Shown: in pieces, positions 1 to 10,300 of the stretch
How the letters are laid out: the number at the start of each line of letters is the position of its first letter
How positions within the stretch are numbered: the first letter of the stretch is position 1
Origin: CAZIOH01 sp964540815
GTDB taxonomy: Bacteria; Myxococcota_A; Polyangia; Fen-1088
NCBI GenBank assembly: GCA_964540815.1
Contig: CAZIOH010000036.1
Location: 1 to 63,773, forward strand
Length of the DNA: 63,773 nucleotides
Direction of reading: 5' to 3'
The notes under the pieces: generated by a model
The model's database searches: none
What the model was told of the DNA's origin: nothing
What the model saw: only the letters and a program-made list of their open reading frames with translations
Position numbers and translations under genes: made by a program

Positions 1-2
1 CG

Positions 3-167
3 AGCGACCGCATCTTCGTCGAGGAGGGCGACGATGCCGACTCGGCGACCCTGCTGGCGGTGCGAAGGGCCTACGCGCTGCTCGGCCCCGACAACCACTG
101 CCAGCACTGCGCCACCCGGATCCAGAGCTCGGGGGAGACGCCGCGTGCGGCCTACTATCTGGTTTGA
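3..167 (+). CDS. C-terminal end of an unrecognised protein (5' partial)
   Basis: An open frame enters from the left edge and ends at a TGA at 165-167, giving 54 residues. Third codon positions are strongly G/C, as in the confident genes of this window, so this is probably the end of a gene that starts outside. The tail has a CxxC pair (CQHC) about 20 residues before the end, which could bind a metal or form a disulfide. I do not recognise the family. It converges on the porin gene, whose stop lies about 20 bases further on. Confidence 0.5.
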   Translation, partial: SDRIFVEEGDDADSATLLAVRRAYALLGPDNHCQHCATRIQSSGETPRAAYYLV

Positions 168-188
168 TGAGCGCGGTGAAGAGCATCC

Positions 189-1436
189 TCACAGCTCGAG
201 GTGGACGCGGAGACCGAACACCGACACTGGCCCGCGATCTCGGTTGTAGGCCGGGTGGTACACGAACTGATAGTCCAGGGTGAGCGCCGCCCAGCGCCAG
301 GGGACGAGCTGGTAGTAGATCTCGGCGATCGCCTCGCCGCCGTAGTCGAGCGCGCCGTCGCCGATGATGATCCCGGTCCCGCCCGCCGCCAGGTAAGCGC
401 GCTCCCGGGCGAAGATTCCGTTGGCGACCGCGCCGAGGCCGAGCGCGTCGTCGTCGCGACCCCACCTGGCGCCTGTCCCCACGAGGCCAGCCGAGACGGA
501 CTCCTCGACCTGGGTGAACGCGAACTCTTCGTACTGCCCGGCCTGGAGGCCCGCGCGGGCGAAGATTCCCAGGTTGGCCGTGACCTGCTGCTCGAGGTTG
601 AGCCCGCCCCCGTATCCCCACGCCAGGTGGTCGCGCACCAGCGCCGTGCTCGGCGGCTCGCCGGTCGCATGGGCCAGGTCGAGCGCGGCGGTGAAGCTCC
701 CGGCCTCGACGCGCTTGCCAAACGCCAGCAGCTTGAGCTTGCCGGGCCAACCCCCGACCTGCTGGCGCGCCTCCAGTTCCACCACCGGCTGGAACTGCCG
801 AAACGTACTGTCGATCTCCACGCTGTTCGGGCGGGTCGGCTCGAGAAAGAATCCGGCGCGCACGGTCCACCACGCCCGGGACCACGCGGCGGTGGCGCCA
901 TACGTGGTGTTGAAGGCCGGCGAGGCCATGTCGAAGGCGCCGAGCTCGTTGATGGTCCAGTTGAGGAAGCCCGAGCGCGAATCGTGCGCGTAACGGTTGT
1001 CGTCGAAGAGATCGACCACCGCATACTTCCCCACGGTGATGGTGAGCCGGTCGCCCGGGCGAGCCAGGGTCTGCTGGAGGAAGGCCCGGCTGAGCTTGGC
1101 GACCGGGGATGTGGTGCCCATCTTGAAGGCTTCGCCGTTGGTGAACCCCGCGATCCCGGTCGAGTTCGAGAGGCCAAAGCCCTGGAGCAGCTCCGGATTG
1201 GCGTGGGCCTCGGCGCCCTCCCACAGGCGTCCGCCGAGAAGCAGCGACACCGACAGCGTCTCCTCGGCACTTGGCGCCGGGTCGAGGCTGAGCGGCCCGC
1301 TGTACGGCGCACGGAAGGCCGGATGGACCTGCTCGACGAAGGTCGCCTGGCCGTGGAGGCTGAATCGCTCGGGCGGCGGCTCGGCCGGCGCCGAGCCGGC
1401 GGCGAGGCTGCGGCCGACCCGAGCCAGCCAGCACAG
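189..1436 (-). CDS. OprB-type carbohydrate-selective outer-membrane porin, start codon unclear
   Basis: The product resembles carbohydrate-selective porins of the OprB family: outer-membrane beta-barrels that admit small sugars, about 400 residues long. Typical family phrases are present, such as GQATFVEQ near the mature N-terminus, RLWEG, GFGLSNSTGIAGF, a LTITVGKYAVVDLFDDN strand and a C-terminal strand ending in Leu. A GTG at 1250 would give 353 residues but would cut off the conserved N-terminal segment, which is clearly encoded in the same frame up to about 1372. Upstream of that is a hydrophobic signal-peptide-like stretch (CWIALCWLARVG). No ATG, GTG or TTG exists in this frame before the stop at 1530-1532. 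The start is therefore non-standard (a CTG at 1436 is possible), or the 5' end carries a frameshift or sequencing error. The boundary given is a best guess. Confidence 0.75.
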   Translation of the reverse strand: MCWLARVGRSLAAGSAPAEPPPERFSLHGQATFVEQVHPAFRAPYSGPLSLDPAPSAEETLSVSLLLGGRLWEGAEAHANPELLQGFGLSNSTGIAGFTNGEAFKMGTTSPVAKLSRAFLQQTLARPGDRLTITVGKYAVVDLFDDNRYAHDSRSGFLNWTINELGAFDMASPAFNTTYGATAAWSRAWWTVRAGFFLEPTRPNSVEIDSTFRQFQPVVELEARQQVGGWPGKLKLLAFGKRVEAGSFTAALDLAHATGEPPSTALVRDHLAWGYGGGLNLEQQVTANLGIFARAGLQAGQYEEFAFTQVEESVSAGLVGTGARWGRDDDALGLGAVANGIFARERAYLAAGGTGIIIGDGALDYGGEAIAEIYYQLVPWRWAALTLDYQFVYHPAYNRDRGPVSVFGLRVHLEL

Positions 1437-1586
1437 CGCGATCCAGCAGGGCGCCGGTTCCCGGCGGGGAAGAGGTGCCTGACACCGTCGGCCCCGCGAC
1501 TTTGATTGCTTTCTGGCCAGGAGAGATTTCTACTATACGGGACAGATGGTCGGGATCAATCCTTCCCACGACGAGGAGCACGGTTC

Positions 1587-4112
1587 ATGCGCATAGATCC
1601 AGGCCCCGGCGGCGTCTCGATATGGAGCCCCGAGATCTTCGGGAGCCCCGAGGCGTCTCGCGCTCGAGAGTTTCTGGCACGGGCCTTCACGGTCAGCGAG
1701 GTCGAGAGCGTCGAGCTGGTGCGCGCGACGCAGCTCGGGCGGATCCGCTTCGCCGCGCTGACCAATCCGCGCCAGATCCTGAGGAAGCTCGCTCGCGCGC
1801 TCGGCGCCTCGCGCGAGGTGCCGCCGAGCTCGGGCAGGGAGCCCGCCCTCAGCCTCGTGCAACCTGTCGACGCGGGCCCGCTCTATCTCGATGGCCCGGG
1901 GGCCGAGCCGGTTCACGTGAGCCGGGTGGGGGCGGCGCTCTCGACCTGGCGCGTGCGGCGCCAGCGCCAGAACCGGCTGCACCTCTGGCATCCCGCCTTG
2001 CGCAACCGTCGCGACGTGGTGTTTCGGCTGGAGGAGGAGCTCGGGGCCATCCTCGGGGTCGAGGACTTCCGTGCGAGCGCGCTCACCGCCGACGTGGCGA
2101 TCCGGTTCGACCAGAAGACCCTGACGGTCGAGCGCCTGGCGCGAGAGCTCGAGAAGGCCTGGCCGCGCTTGCTCGATGGCCTCGACGGACCCCCGTCGCG
2201 CAAGCGCCTCGGCGCTGCGGTCGGCCTGCTGGGGCTCGCCTTCACGGGGCAGTACCTGGTCCCTCCGCTGAGACCGATCGCGGTCGCGGGGGTGCTGCTC
2301 TACAGCTCGCCCAACGTGGTCAACGCCGCCAAGCAGCTGCGCCGCGGCGAGGTCGGACTCTACGCGCTCTATTCGACCGGGCTCGCGTTCATGCTCGTGA
2401 GCGGGATGCCCTTCGCGTCGTCGGTGATGGCCGTGTTGATGCAATTCTGGCCGTTGCTCGCCCGCCGGAAGCTGGTGGCCAGTCAGCGGCGCCTTTTCGC
2501 GCGGCACCGGCGCCGCCAGATCTGGGCGCGAATCCGCCGGGAGGACGGCAGCGAGGTCGAGGTGGGCATCGACGAGCTCCGCCAGGGAGACCTCGTCGTG
2601 GTTCGGCGGGGCGAGCTCCTCCCCGTGGATGGCGTGGTGGAGGAAGGCTCTGCGGTCGTGCTCGAGGGCGTGCCAGCCCGGACGGGCCAGCTCCAGCACC
2701 GATCGCCGGGCGACGCGGTGAGCGCCGGCGCGCAGGTCTGGGACGGCCACCTCACGATCCGGGTGGAGCGAGCCGGTGGGCAGACCGCCGCCAGCTATCT
2801 GGCCTCGCTCCTCCCCCACACGCCGCTCAGGTCGATGCCATCGCTGCTCGAGGCGGAGCGGATCGCCAACCGCAACGCCAAGCCGATCCTGGCTCTCTCT
2901 GCCCTCAGCCTGGCTGTCACGCGGACCTTGCAACCGTCGCAGGCGGTGATCCGCCCGGACTACGCCACCGGACCACGCCTCAGCGCCCAGCTGTCCGCGC
3001 TGCATGGCCTCGCAGAGGCGGCCCGTGAAGGGATCTTCTTCAGGAACCCGGCGGCGCTCGATCGGCTGGCCCGGGCCGAGGTCTACGTCTTCGACGATAC
3101 CGCGGACCTCGCGGGCCGCCATCTCGAGGTCGCGAGGGTCGAGACCGTGGCCGGGGTCGCGCTGGATGTCGATGAAGCACTGGTCGCAGCCTATGCGCTC
3201 GGGGCCTTTGGTCGGGCCCGCACCGAGCAGTCTCGGGCGCTCGCGACCGTCACCTCGACGAGCTTGACGACCGCGCACCCCGCCCAGGCCGGGCCGGCTC
3301 GCCACTACGCGGGCGTGACCCGATACCAGGATGGCTCTGGACGCACCATCGAGGTCGCGACCGCGCGCCACGTCGCCGGAGTGAAGCTCGACGTCCCGGG
3401 GAGCCTCCGCGCGCACTTCCACAACGGGCACGACGGGACCGAGGGCTCCGACGACGAGCGCTGGCTCCGCTCCCTCTGGGTCTCGCGGGACGGCGCGGTC
3501 ATCGGGGTGGTCTCGTTTGCACGGACGGGCGAGCTCATCGCCAAGCGGGTGGTCGCCGCCCTGAGGACGCGAAGCCCGCACGCCAGGTTCGTCTATCTGT
3601 CACGAGAGGCTGAAGCGGAGGCCCGGAGCGTGGCGGCTGCTCTCGGTATCGATTCTGCTCATGGGGCCCTCGGCGACGAAGCAAAGGCCAGCTTCATCCG
3701 GGAGCTCGGCCGCCCCACCGTCTGGGTCGGGGATGGAACCGATCGAGAGGCGAGGGCCCCCGTCGCGGCGAGCACCGTCAGCGTCTCCGTGGCCCCCTCG
3801 GCGCGTTCCCGCCAGGATCTCGCGGACATCCTCTTGCCGTATCAGGGGATCGAGGCCCTCCCCACCGTGCTCGGCATCGCGCGGGCGCATGAGCTGCGGC
3901 TCGCCAGCGACTACCGTACGGTCTATGCGGCCAACTTGCTCGGGGTGGGCGGGGCCTTCGTCGCCCAGTTCAACGCCCTGCGGTCCGGCTTGCTGTCCAA
4001 CCTCGGGACCGGGATCGTCTACGCCCGTCGCGCCAGAGCGCTCGACAGGCTGGCCTCAGCGGTCGAGGTCGAAGTCGAGAGGGGCCGCCTGGCTCACGCC
4101 GCGGCACGGTGA
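1587..4112 (+). CDS. Degenerate HMA-type P-type ATPase homologue (predicted pseudoenzyme)
   Basis: This 841-residue protein has the layout of a P1B metal ATPase: an N-terminal region, a heavy-metal-associated-like domain (about residues 110-195, containing LHLWHPALRNRRD), membrane pairs near 210-250 and 260-305, actuator-, P- and N-like regions, and C-terminal membrane segments. Its catalytic motifs are broken. FDKTGTLT reads FDDTADLA (Asp503 kept, Lys to Asp504, Gly to Asp-flanked Ala506, Thr to Asp507). The TGES position reads ARTG, the SHP motif is absent, and GDGxND reads GDGTDR (715-720). It should not form or turn over a phosphoenzyme normally. It matches the complete ATPase at 7365-10409 domain by domain, including the unusual N-terminus, so it looks like a paralogue kept for a partner or regulatory role. 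The ATG at 1587 has GAGGAG eight bases upstream and is preferred over an upstream TTG. The open frame is intact over 2.5 kb, which argues against simple decay. Confidence 0.85.
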   Translation: MRIDPGPGGVSIWSPEIFGSPEASRAREFLARAFTVSEVESVELVRATQLGRIRFAALTNPRQILRKLARALGASREVPPSSGREPALSLVQPVDAGPLYLDGPGAEPVHVSRVGAALSTWRVRRQRQNRLHLWHPALRNRRDVVFRLEEELGAILGVEDFRASALTADVAIRFDQKTLTVERLARELEKAWPRLLDGLDGPPSRKRLGAAVGLLGLAFTGQYLVPPLRPIAVAGVLLYSSPNVVNAAKQLRRGEVGLYALYSTGLAFMLVSGMPFASSVMAVLMQFWPLLARRKLVASQRRLFARHRRRQIWARIRREDGSEVEVGIDELRQGDLVVVRRGELLPVDGVVEEGSAVVLEGVPARTGQLQHRSPGDAVSAGAQVWDGHLTIRVERAGGQTAASYLASLLPHTPLRSMPSLLEAERIANRNAKPILALSALSLAVTRTLQPSQAVIRPDYATGPRLSAQLSALHGLAEAAREGIFFRNPAALDRLARAEVYVFDDTADLAGRHLEVARVETVAGVALDVDEALVAAYALGAFGRARTEQSRALATVTSTSLTTAHPAQAGPARHYAGVTRYQDGSGRTIEVATARHVAGVKLDVPGSLRAHFHNGHDGTEGSDDERWLRSLWVSRDGAVIGVVSFARTGELIAKRVVAALRTRSPHARFVYLSREAEAEARSVAAALGIDSAHGALGDEAKASFIRELGRPTVWVGDGTDREARAPVAASTVSVSVAPSARSRQDLADILLPYQGIEALPTVLGIARAHELRLASDYRTVYAANLLGVGGAFVAQFNALRSGLLSNLGTGIVYARRARALDRLASAVEVEVERGRLAHAAAR

Positions 4113-5023
4113 TCGTCGACCGCGATCGCACCACGATGCGCCTCGGGCCTTGGTGAGCGGGCGCGAGCGGCTGGAGCCGGCGCCGTCGCGGTCGCCTTGG
4201 CGGTGGTCTTGACGGCGCGCTTTTCGGGATCCCACCCGAGGAGCAGATTCGACCAGCGGAAGCTCAAGATCCGGGCCAGCCAGGTGTGGCCGAGCCTTTC
4301 CACATAGCCGGCGAGCACCGCGAGGCCGAGCCTGCGGGAGAGCTTCCACAGCCACTTGGCGACCTTGGTGCGGACGGCGCGCGAGGAGATCCCGGACGCG
4401 ACGATCGCCAGCGCCACCGCCCCCGCGACGACGCCGATCAGCACGGCGAGCCCGTCCTTCTCCGCCATGCCGAGCGAGATGACGAAGATCGACGTGGCGT
4501 GGAGGCAATTGAATCCGAACAGGGGAAAGGCGATCGCGATCACCATGAGGAGCACGAACAGACCGACCAGGCGCTGCCAGACGGGATGGCTGACCCAGGT
4601 CCATCTCGGGCGCACGACCTTCTCCGCCGCCTCGAGCACCGGCAGGATTGCATGAATCGAGACGGCCAGTGCCCTGCGGGAGATGGACTTCTTGCGGATG
4701 AAACGCGGGAGGCGGATCTGCTGGCGGCCGGCGACCATCTGGCAGGCGATCGCGCCCGCGGGCAGCGTCACCAGACCTCGCGGAGGTGAAACCGGGACCA
4801 TCGCGGGAAGCGCGAACAGCATGAGGGAGGCCTCCCGACCGACGTCCAGGCCGGCTCCGAGCCCGGCGTCGAATCCTCGCTTGGCGATGGAGTCGAGGAT
4901 GCGCTCGACGCTGAAGGTCTCGACCCCCGGGTTGTCGCTGAGGATGCCGCGAAGGATCTCGGAGACCCGCATGGCGGGCGCTGCAGCCGGAGGAGCGTCG
5001 CCGGTGGTGGTCGGATTCAGCAT
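4094..5023 (-). CDS. ExoD-family membrane protein
   Basis: A 309-residue protein resembling ExoD (exopolysaccharide synthesis) proteins, a poorly understood inner-membrane family first linked to exopolysaccharide production and alkali tolerance in rhizobia. Seen in the sequence: an N-terminal ERILDSIAKRGFDAG segment, a hydrophobic LMLFALPAMVPVSPPRG stretch, the family-typical IACQMVAGRQQIRLPRFIRKKSISRRAL region, then paired hydrophobic helices (about 150-175 and 185-215). The last 50 residues are an Ala/Thr/Arg-rich tail not typical of the family. A GGAGGTGA ribosome site precedes the ATG closely. Its 3' end overlaps the tail of the degenerate ATPase gene by 19 bases in convergent orientation. 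A link to metal transport is suggested only by position. Confidence 0.8.
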   Translation of the reverse strand: MLNPTTTGDAPPAAAPAMRVSEILRGILSDNPGVETFSVERILDSIAKRGFDAGLGAGLDVGREASLMLFALPAMVPVSPPRGLVTLPAGAIACQMVAGRQQIRLPRFIRKKSISRRALAVSIHAILPVLEAAEKVVRPRWTWVSHPVWQRLVGLFVLLMVIAIAFPLFGFNCLHATSIFVISLGMAEKDGLAVLIGVVAGAVALAIVASGISSRAVRTKVAKWLWKLSRRLGLAVLAGYVERLGHTWLARILSFRWSNLLLGWDPEKRAVKTTAKATATAPAPAARARSPRPEAHRGAIAVDDHRAAA

Positions 5024-5187
5024 GGGTGTTCACCTCCCTCGAACGTGCCTGGCCCTTGCGGTGATCGCCTCTGGCGCTTGGCGAGAGCTTGCCCTGGACA
5101 GACGTCTTTCGCTGGCCTTGTTTCGTGCTTGTAAAGGTTCCGCGCGTCGATCAGGTGGCATTCTAGCTACCTGTAGGTGACTTTCCG

Positions 5188-5216
5188 TTGACAAGTGGTG
5201 CCGCTCCAAATAGATA
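5188..5216 (+). promoter_or_regulatory. Candidate sigma-70-type promoter for the APC permease gene
   Basis: The intergenic stretch 5024-5255 between the divergent exoD-like and permease genes is noticeably richer in A/T than its surroundings. It contains a perfect TTGACA at 5188-5193, a 17-base spacer and TAGATA at 5211-5216. The -35 and the spacing are ideal; the -10 matches the consensus only partly. Transcription would start around 5223, just upstream of both possible permease starts. Confidence 0.4.
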
Positions 5217-5255
5217 ACCTCGATATGTCCATCGAGCAAGCATCTATGTCCTCTA

Positions 5256-6905
5256 TTGAAGACGGTCTCCGATGAGGCTCGAGCGGATCTAGCCGATTCA
5301 CCACGAAGCAGGCGCGGCGAATCGATGCTTTCCCCCTCCGGACGCGACGCGGACCAAGCCGAATGGCTGGGGGACCCCCGAGGACCGCAAGTCGGGGCGG
5401 ACAGCCGCCGCCGGGGGCACGGCTCGTCGAAGCTCGGCCGGTCCTGCCTCTCCTATTCGGAGGTTCTGGCCCAGTCGGTGTCGGTCATTGCTCCGTCGAC
5501 CGTACCGGCGGCGGTGCTGGGACTCATCTATGCGAGGGCCGGGCAAGCCACCTGGCTGAGCTTCGTCCTCGGGATGCTCGGGCTGATCCTGGTCAGCCTC
5601 AACATCAACCAGTTCGCGCGCCGGTCGGCGTCTCCGGGCTCTCTGTACAGCTACATCGTCCAGGGCCTCGGGCCCACAGCAGGGGTGCTGGGGGGGTGGG
5701 CACTCCTGTTTGGCTACACCTTGACCGGGATGTCCACCCTGTGCGGCTTTGCCCTGATCGCGAAGGTCCTCTTTGGGCAGTTGTTCGGCGTCCAGTTTCC
5801 CGTCCTGGCATCCTTTGCGATTGGCGTGCTCGCTTCGTTCTACATCGGCTTTCGTGACATCCAGCTCTCGGCGAGGACCATGCTGACCTTCGAAGGGGTG
5901 TCTCTGCTCTTCGTGCTGGTCCTCGGGGCCAAGGTCTGGGCGACCACGGGGTTCGCGATCGACCGGTCGCAGCTCACGCTCGAGGGGGCGACGCCGAGCG
6001 GGGCGCTCGCCGGCGTGGTGCTGGTGGTCTTCGGGTTCTCGGGTTTCGAGAGCTCGACGGCTCTCGGCGACGAGGCCAGGGACCCGCTCAAGGTCATTCC
6101 CCGATCGGTCCTCCAGAGTGTGGTGCTGGCGGGGATGTTCTTCGTCGCGATCTCCTACGTGGTGGTGCTCGGCTTCAAGGGCAACGGCGCCTCGCTCGCG
6201 CACAGCGAGGCGCCCCTCAACAGCCTGGCGCACGCCGCCGGCTGGGGCGGGCTCGGGGTGCTGATCAACCTCGGGGTCCTGATGAGCTTCTTCTCGTGCA
6301 CGCTGGCGTCGATCAACTCGACCGCGCGGATCCTGTTCTCGATGGCCCGACACGGCCTGATTCCGGATTCCCTGGGCTCCGCGCACGTCGAGAACGGGAC
6401 CCCGCACGTCGCGGTGGCTCTGTCCGCGCTCATCACCTTCAGCGTACCGGCTGCGCTCTACGCCGCGGGGGTCGGGGCCTTCGAGTCCCAGGGTTACTTC
6501 GGGACGCTCTGCAGCTTCGGCTTCATCGTCGTCTACATCCTGATCTCGGTGGCGGCGCCGGTCTATCTGTCGTCGATCGGCAAGCTCACGGGCAAGTCGA
6601 TTGCCTATTCCGTGGGGGCGGTTGCGTTCATGTTGCTGCCCATCCTCGGAACGGTCGGAATTCATCCACGCAGCAAGCTCTTTCCGACGCCCGATAGAGC
6701 CGGGTTGATTCTGCTCGGGATCTTCGCGGTCTACGTGGCCGTGGGGCTGGGGTGGCTGCAGCTCCAGCGGACACGACGTCCCAAGATGATCGCCCGGATG
6801 AAGAGCGCGATCGAGGCCGTCGAGCTCGAATTCGGCCAGATCCGCGAAGGCGAAAGCGCCCTCACGGTCATGACCGAAGCGGGCGCGTCCCAGGCCGGCA
6901 GATAG
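5256..6905 (+). CDS. APC-superfamily amino acid/polyamine permease
   Basis: A 549-residue inner-membrane transporter of the amino acid-polyamine-organocation superfamily. It has about 12 hydrophobic segments, beginning with YSEVLAQSVSVIAPSTVPA, where helix 1 of APC proteins has its substrate-binding kink. Family-like features include the GSLYSYIVQGLGP segment in helix 3 and the GFSGFESSTALGDEARDP motif between helices 6 and 7. The substrate cannot be told from sequence. The first possible start is a TTG at 5256; an in-frame ATG at 5325 gives a shorter, equally plausible N-terminus, and neither has a strong ribosome site. It lies in the same direction as the small protein and the ATPase that follow (74 bases to the next start), so it may share their transcript. 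Confidence 0.85.
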   Translation: MKTVSDEARADLADSPRSRRGESMLSPSGRDADQAEWLGDPRGPQVGADSRRRGHGSSKLGRSCLSYSEVLAQSVSVIAPSTVPAAVLGLIYARAGQATWLSFVLGMLGLILVSLNINQFARRSASPGSLYSYIVQGLGPTAGVLGGWALLFGYTLTGMSTLCGFALIAKVLFGQLFGVQFPVLASFAIGVLASFYIGFRDIQLSARTMLTFEGVSLLFVLVLGAKVWATTGFAIDRSQLTLEGATPSGALAGVVLVVFGFSGFESSTALGDEARDPLKVIPRSVLQSVVLAGMFFVAISYVVVLGFKGNGASLAHSEAPLNSLAHAAGWGGLGVLINLGVLMSFFSCTLASINSTARILFSMARHGLIPDSLGSAHVENGTPHVAVALSALITFSVPAALYAAGVGAFESQGYFGTLCSFGFIVVYILISVAAPVYLSSIGKLTGKSIAYSVGAVAFMLLPILGTVGIHPRSKLFPTPDRAGLILLGIFAVYVAVGLGWLQLQRTRRPKMIARMKSAIEAVELEFGQIREGESALTVMTEAGASQAGR

Positions 6906-6979
6906 CAGTGGCAACCCCGTGTGCGAGAGAGTCGAATTTCGGAACCAACCCTTCTGAACACGAAAAGAGGTGACGTGCC

Positions 6980-7360
6980 ATGACCACGACCGCAAAACCA
7001 TCCGACACTCCCGAGTCGAACCCATTCTCCGCGCTCGGCGAGGCGCTGGATGCCGCCTCAGAATCGATCAGCGACGCCCGCGCGGACGCCACCGCGTCCG
7101 CCAAGGCCGCGGCCCTCAAGGTGCGCTCAGGCGTCGGAACCGGCGCCTACTACACCGCCTACGGTGTCTCCTTCGGGCTGGTCTTCAGCGGCGTCTTCCT
7201 GAAGGAGCTCCTGCCGGCACAAAATGCGATTCGTCGCGGCTTCGAGGATGGGGCCGAGGCGGCCATCAAGTCCGCCGTGAACCTTCGGGCGGTTCGCGAC
7301 CAGCTCGACGACAAGGCTATCGAAGGGGCGACGCCCGAGGGTTCAGTCGGATCCGAATGA
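6980..7360 (+). CDS. Small single-helix membrane protein preceding the P1B ATPase
   Basis: A 126-residue protein I do not recognise. The first 50 residues are Ser/Ala/Asp-rich and probably amphipathic. A hydrophobic segment lies at about residues 55-77 (GAYYTAYGVSFGLVFSGVFL), and the C-terminal third is charged. The ATG has a GAGGTG ribosome site at good spacing. Its stop is four bases before the ATPase start, so the two are probably translationally coupled. Small membrane proteins precede P1B-6-type ATPases in ferrosome (fez) operons, which makes an accessory role for the ATPase possible. That link is inference, because no specific motif is shared that I can see. Confidence 0.75.
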   Translation: MTTTAKPSDTPESNPFSALGEALDAASESISDARADATASAKAAALKVRSGVGTGAYYTAYGVSFGLVFSGVFLKELLPAQNAIRRGFEDGAEAAIKSAVNLRAVRDQLDDKAIEGATPEGSVGSE

Positions 7361-7364
7361 AGCC

Positions 7365-10300
7365 ATGCACCCACGCCACGCGCCTCCGAGACCGTCCAAT
7401 CGACCTGTCGCGACCCATCGCAGCCAGCATCCGCATCGCGCGAACGGTGCAACCAATGGCGCCCCGAACGGTGCCGCGCTGACTCCGGTGCCCTCGAGCC
7501 CTGCGCGTCGCCCGCCACGGGGCCCCGGCGAGAAGTCCGACCCTCCTCGGATCCGAACTGGCGATCCGAACCACGGTCGGCCAGCGCACACGGGCGGGCC
7601 ATCGAGCCGGCTCGCGAGCCGCGTCGCAGGCCACTTCGCAGGAGCAGCCCCGGCGAAGGACGGGCTCGCGAGCCTGCTGGTCGAGCTGAATGGTCTCGGC
7701 GAGCGGGCCGGCTCGACCCTCGGAGACGCCTATGCCGTGGCGGCGACCGCGGTCCTGAAGGTCAAGGAGGGGCTCGAGGACCAGCGCGCCGAACGCAGGT
7801 TCCAGCAGCGGTCGACGAGCGCGGCGCGCCAGGGCGTCGCGGACGCGCAGCGCGGTACCCCGACCACCTCGGCGACCATCGCGGCACCGGGGGACACCAC
7901 CCGCGGGGCCTCCATCCGTCCGGCGAGGACGGGAGCCGGCCTCACGGTGTCGTTTCCGGCGGCGAACACCATCCGCTTCTCGAGCGCAGAGCTCTTCGGG
8001 CAGGCGCATGGTCCCCTCGCGCGCGAGTTCGTCGACCGGGCCTTCCAGGCCCCGGACGTCGACCAGGTCGCGATCGACTCCGAGCAGCGGACCGGCGAGA
8101 TCGTCATGCGCGCGCCGCTCCACCCCGGTGACCGTAGGCTGGCGGAGCTGTCTCGGCTGCTCTCCTCCCCGGCGGCGCCGAGAAGCCCCGAGGACGCGCT
8201 GATCTTCCCGACCGGCCTCGCGCTCGGGTCGAGCGCGAGCCCCAGGGCGAAGGCGGTGCGGGTGCAGCGCCACGGGCGGCGGCTCTCGACCTGGACGGTC
8301 CGCCACGAGCTCGAGGGGCGCGTTCGCCTGCACAACCCGGCGCTCTACCGCTGCCGGGAGCTCTGCCAGGCGATCGAGCGCGAGTTCATGAACACCTTCG
8401 GGGTCGACCGCTACTCGACCGACGAGCTCACGGCCACCGTGCTGATCCAGTTCGATCCGAAGCAGATCCATCAGCATCAACTGGTCGAGCTGCTCGACGC
8501 CCTGCTGCCGGAGTCGCGCGAGCTCCCGCTGTCACCGATCGATCTCGATCTGCCGATCTGCACCGCCTCGGTGGTGCTCGCGGTCGCGACCAAGGTGCTC
8601 GCTCCGGGCCTGGCGCCGCTCAGCGCCGGGGTGTTCCTCTACTCGGTGATCCCGAGCTTCAAGAATGCCTACCGGGTGCTCTTCAAGGAGAAGCGCCTCG
8701 GGGTAGATGTGCTCGACGCCATCGTGGTCTTGAGCTGCCTCGCCACCAACCAGGTGCTGGCCGGGACGGTGCTCGGCTTCTCACTCGGTGTCGCGCGCGA
8801 GCTGGTGCAGCGGACCGAGGACAACAGCAAGAAGATGTTGCTCAACGTCTTCGGCAAGCAGCCGCGCTTCGTCTGGCGGGAGGTCGACGGGGTCGAGGTC
8901 GAGACGCCCCTCGAACGCCTCGCGGTGAAGGACATCATCGTGGTCCACACGGGTGAGACGGTTCCGGTCGACGGGGAGGTCGTCGACGGCATGGCCATGG
9001 TCGACCAGCACACGTTGACGGGCGAGTCGGCGCCGGTGGAGAAGATCAAGGGCGATCGGGTGCTGGCCTCCACCACGCTCATCGCCGGGAAGGTGCGGAT
9101 CAGCGTCACCAGCGCCGGGGAGGACACCACCTCGGCCAAGCTCGCGCGCATCCTCAACGACACCGCCGGATACAAGTTGCGATCGCAGTCGAAGGGCGAG
9201 GAGATCGCTGACCGGGCGGTCGCGCCGACCCTGGCGCTCGGGGCGCTCGGTCTGGCCACGACCGGGGTCAACGCCGCGGCCGCGGTCGTGAACTGCGATC
9301 TCGGCACCGGGATTCGCATGGCGGCGCCGATCGCCATGCTGAGCTCACTCACCCTGAGCGCCGAGCACGGGATCCTGGTCAAGGACGGGCGGGCGCTGGA
9401 GCTCTTGCGCAGCGTCGACACGTTCCTGTTCGACAAGACCGGCACGCTCACCCGGGAGAGGCCCGAGGTCGGTCGGGTGCTGACCTATGGCGGCCATTCG
9501 GAGAGCCGGATCCTGCAGTGGGCCGCGGCGGCGGAGAACAAGTTCAGCCATCCGATCGCCAAGGCCATCCTCGACCGATTCAAGACCCTGGGGCTCGAGC
9601 TGCCTCCGATCGACGACTCGAAGTACCACGTCGGCTACGGGATCACGGTCGGGGTGGACGGACACACGGTCCGGGTGGGCAGCGCCCGCTTCATGAAGCA
9701 CGAGGGAATCGCGCTGCCCCGCGCGCTGGTGGAGGAGATGGAGGCGGCGCACGAGGAGGGCAACTCCCTGGTCATGGTCGGGGTGGACGATGCCCTCGGC
9801 GGGGCGATCGAGCTCCGCGCGGCGGAGCGCCCGGAGGCCGCGGCCGTCATCGCGGGGCTGCGGGCCCGCGGGGCCAAGCACCTGGCGATCATCTCGGGCG
9901 ATCACGAGCGGCCGACCCGGCGGCTGGCCGAGCGGCTGGGGATGGATCGGCACTTCGCCGAGGTCCTCCCGCAGGACAAGGCCAAGTACATCGAGCTCTT
10001 GCAGAAGGAGGGCGCGACGGTCTGCTTCATCGGCGATGGCGTGAACGACTCGATTGCCCTGAAGAAGGCCAACGTCTCGATCTCTTTGCGGGGTGCCTCC
10101 AGCGTGGCCACCGATACGGCTCAGGTCGTCTTCATGGAGGACAACCTGGTCAAGCTCCTCCAGCTGTACGACGTCTCCCGCGATCTCCATCGCAACATCA
10201 ACACGAGCTGGGGCCTGATCGTCGTCCCCAACCTGCTGTGCATCGCCGGCGCCCTCTTCGCAGGCTTCGGGGTGATGCACTCGATGGTCTTCAACCAGAT

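Noticed and set aside
201..1505. Long plus-strand open frame opposite the porin gene
   Set aside because: It is the shadow of the porin frame in GC-rich DNA; the protein has no domain-like pattern and the porin motifs on the other strand are clear.
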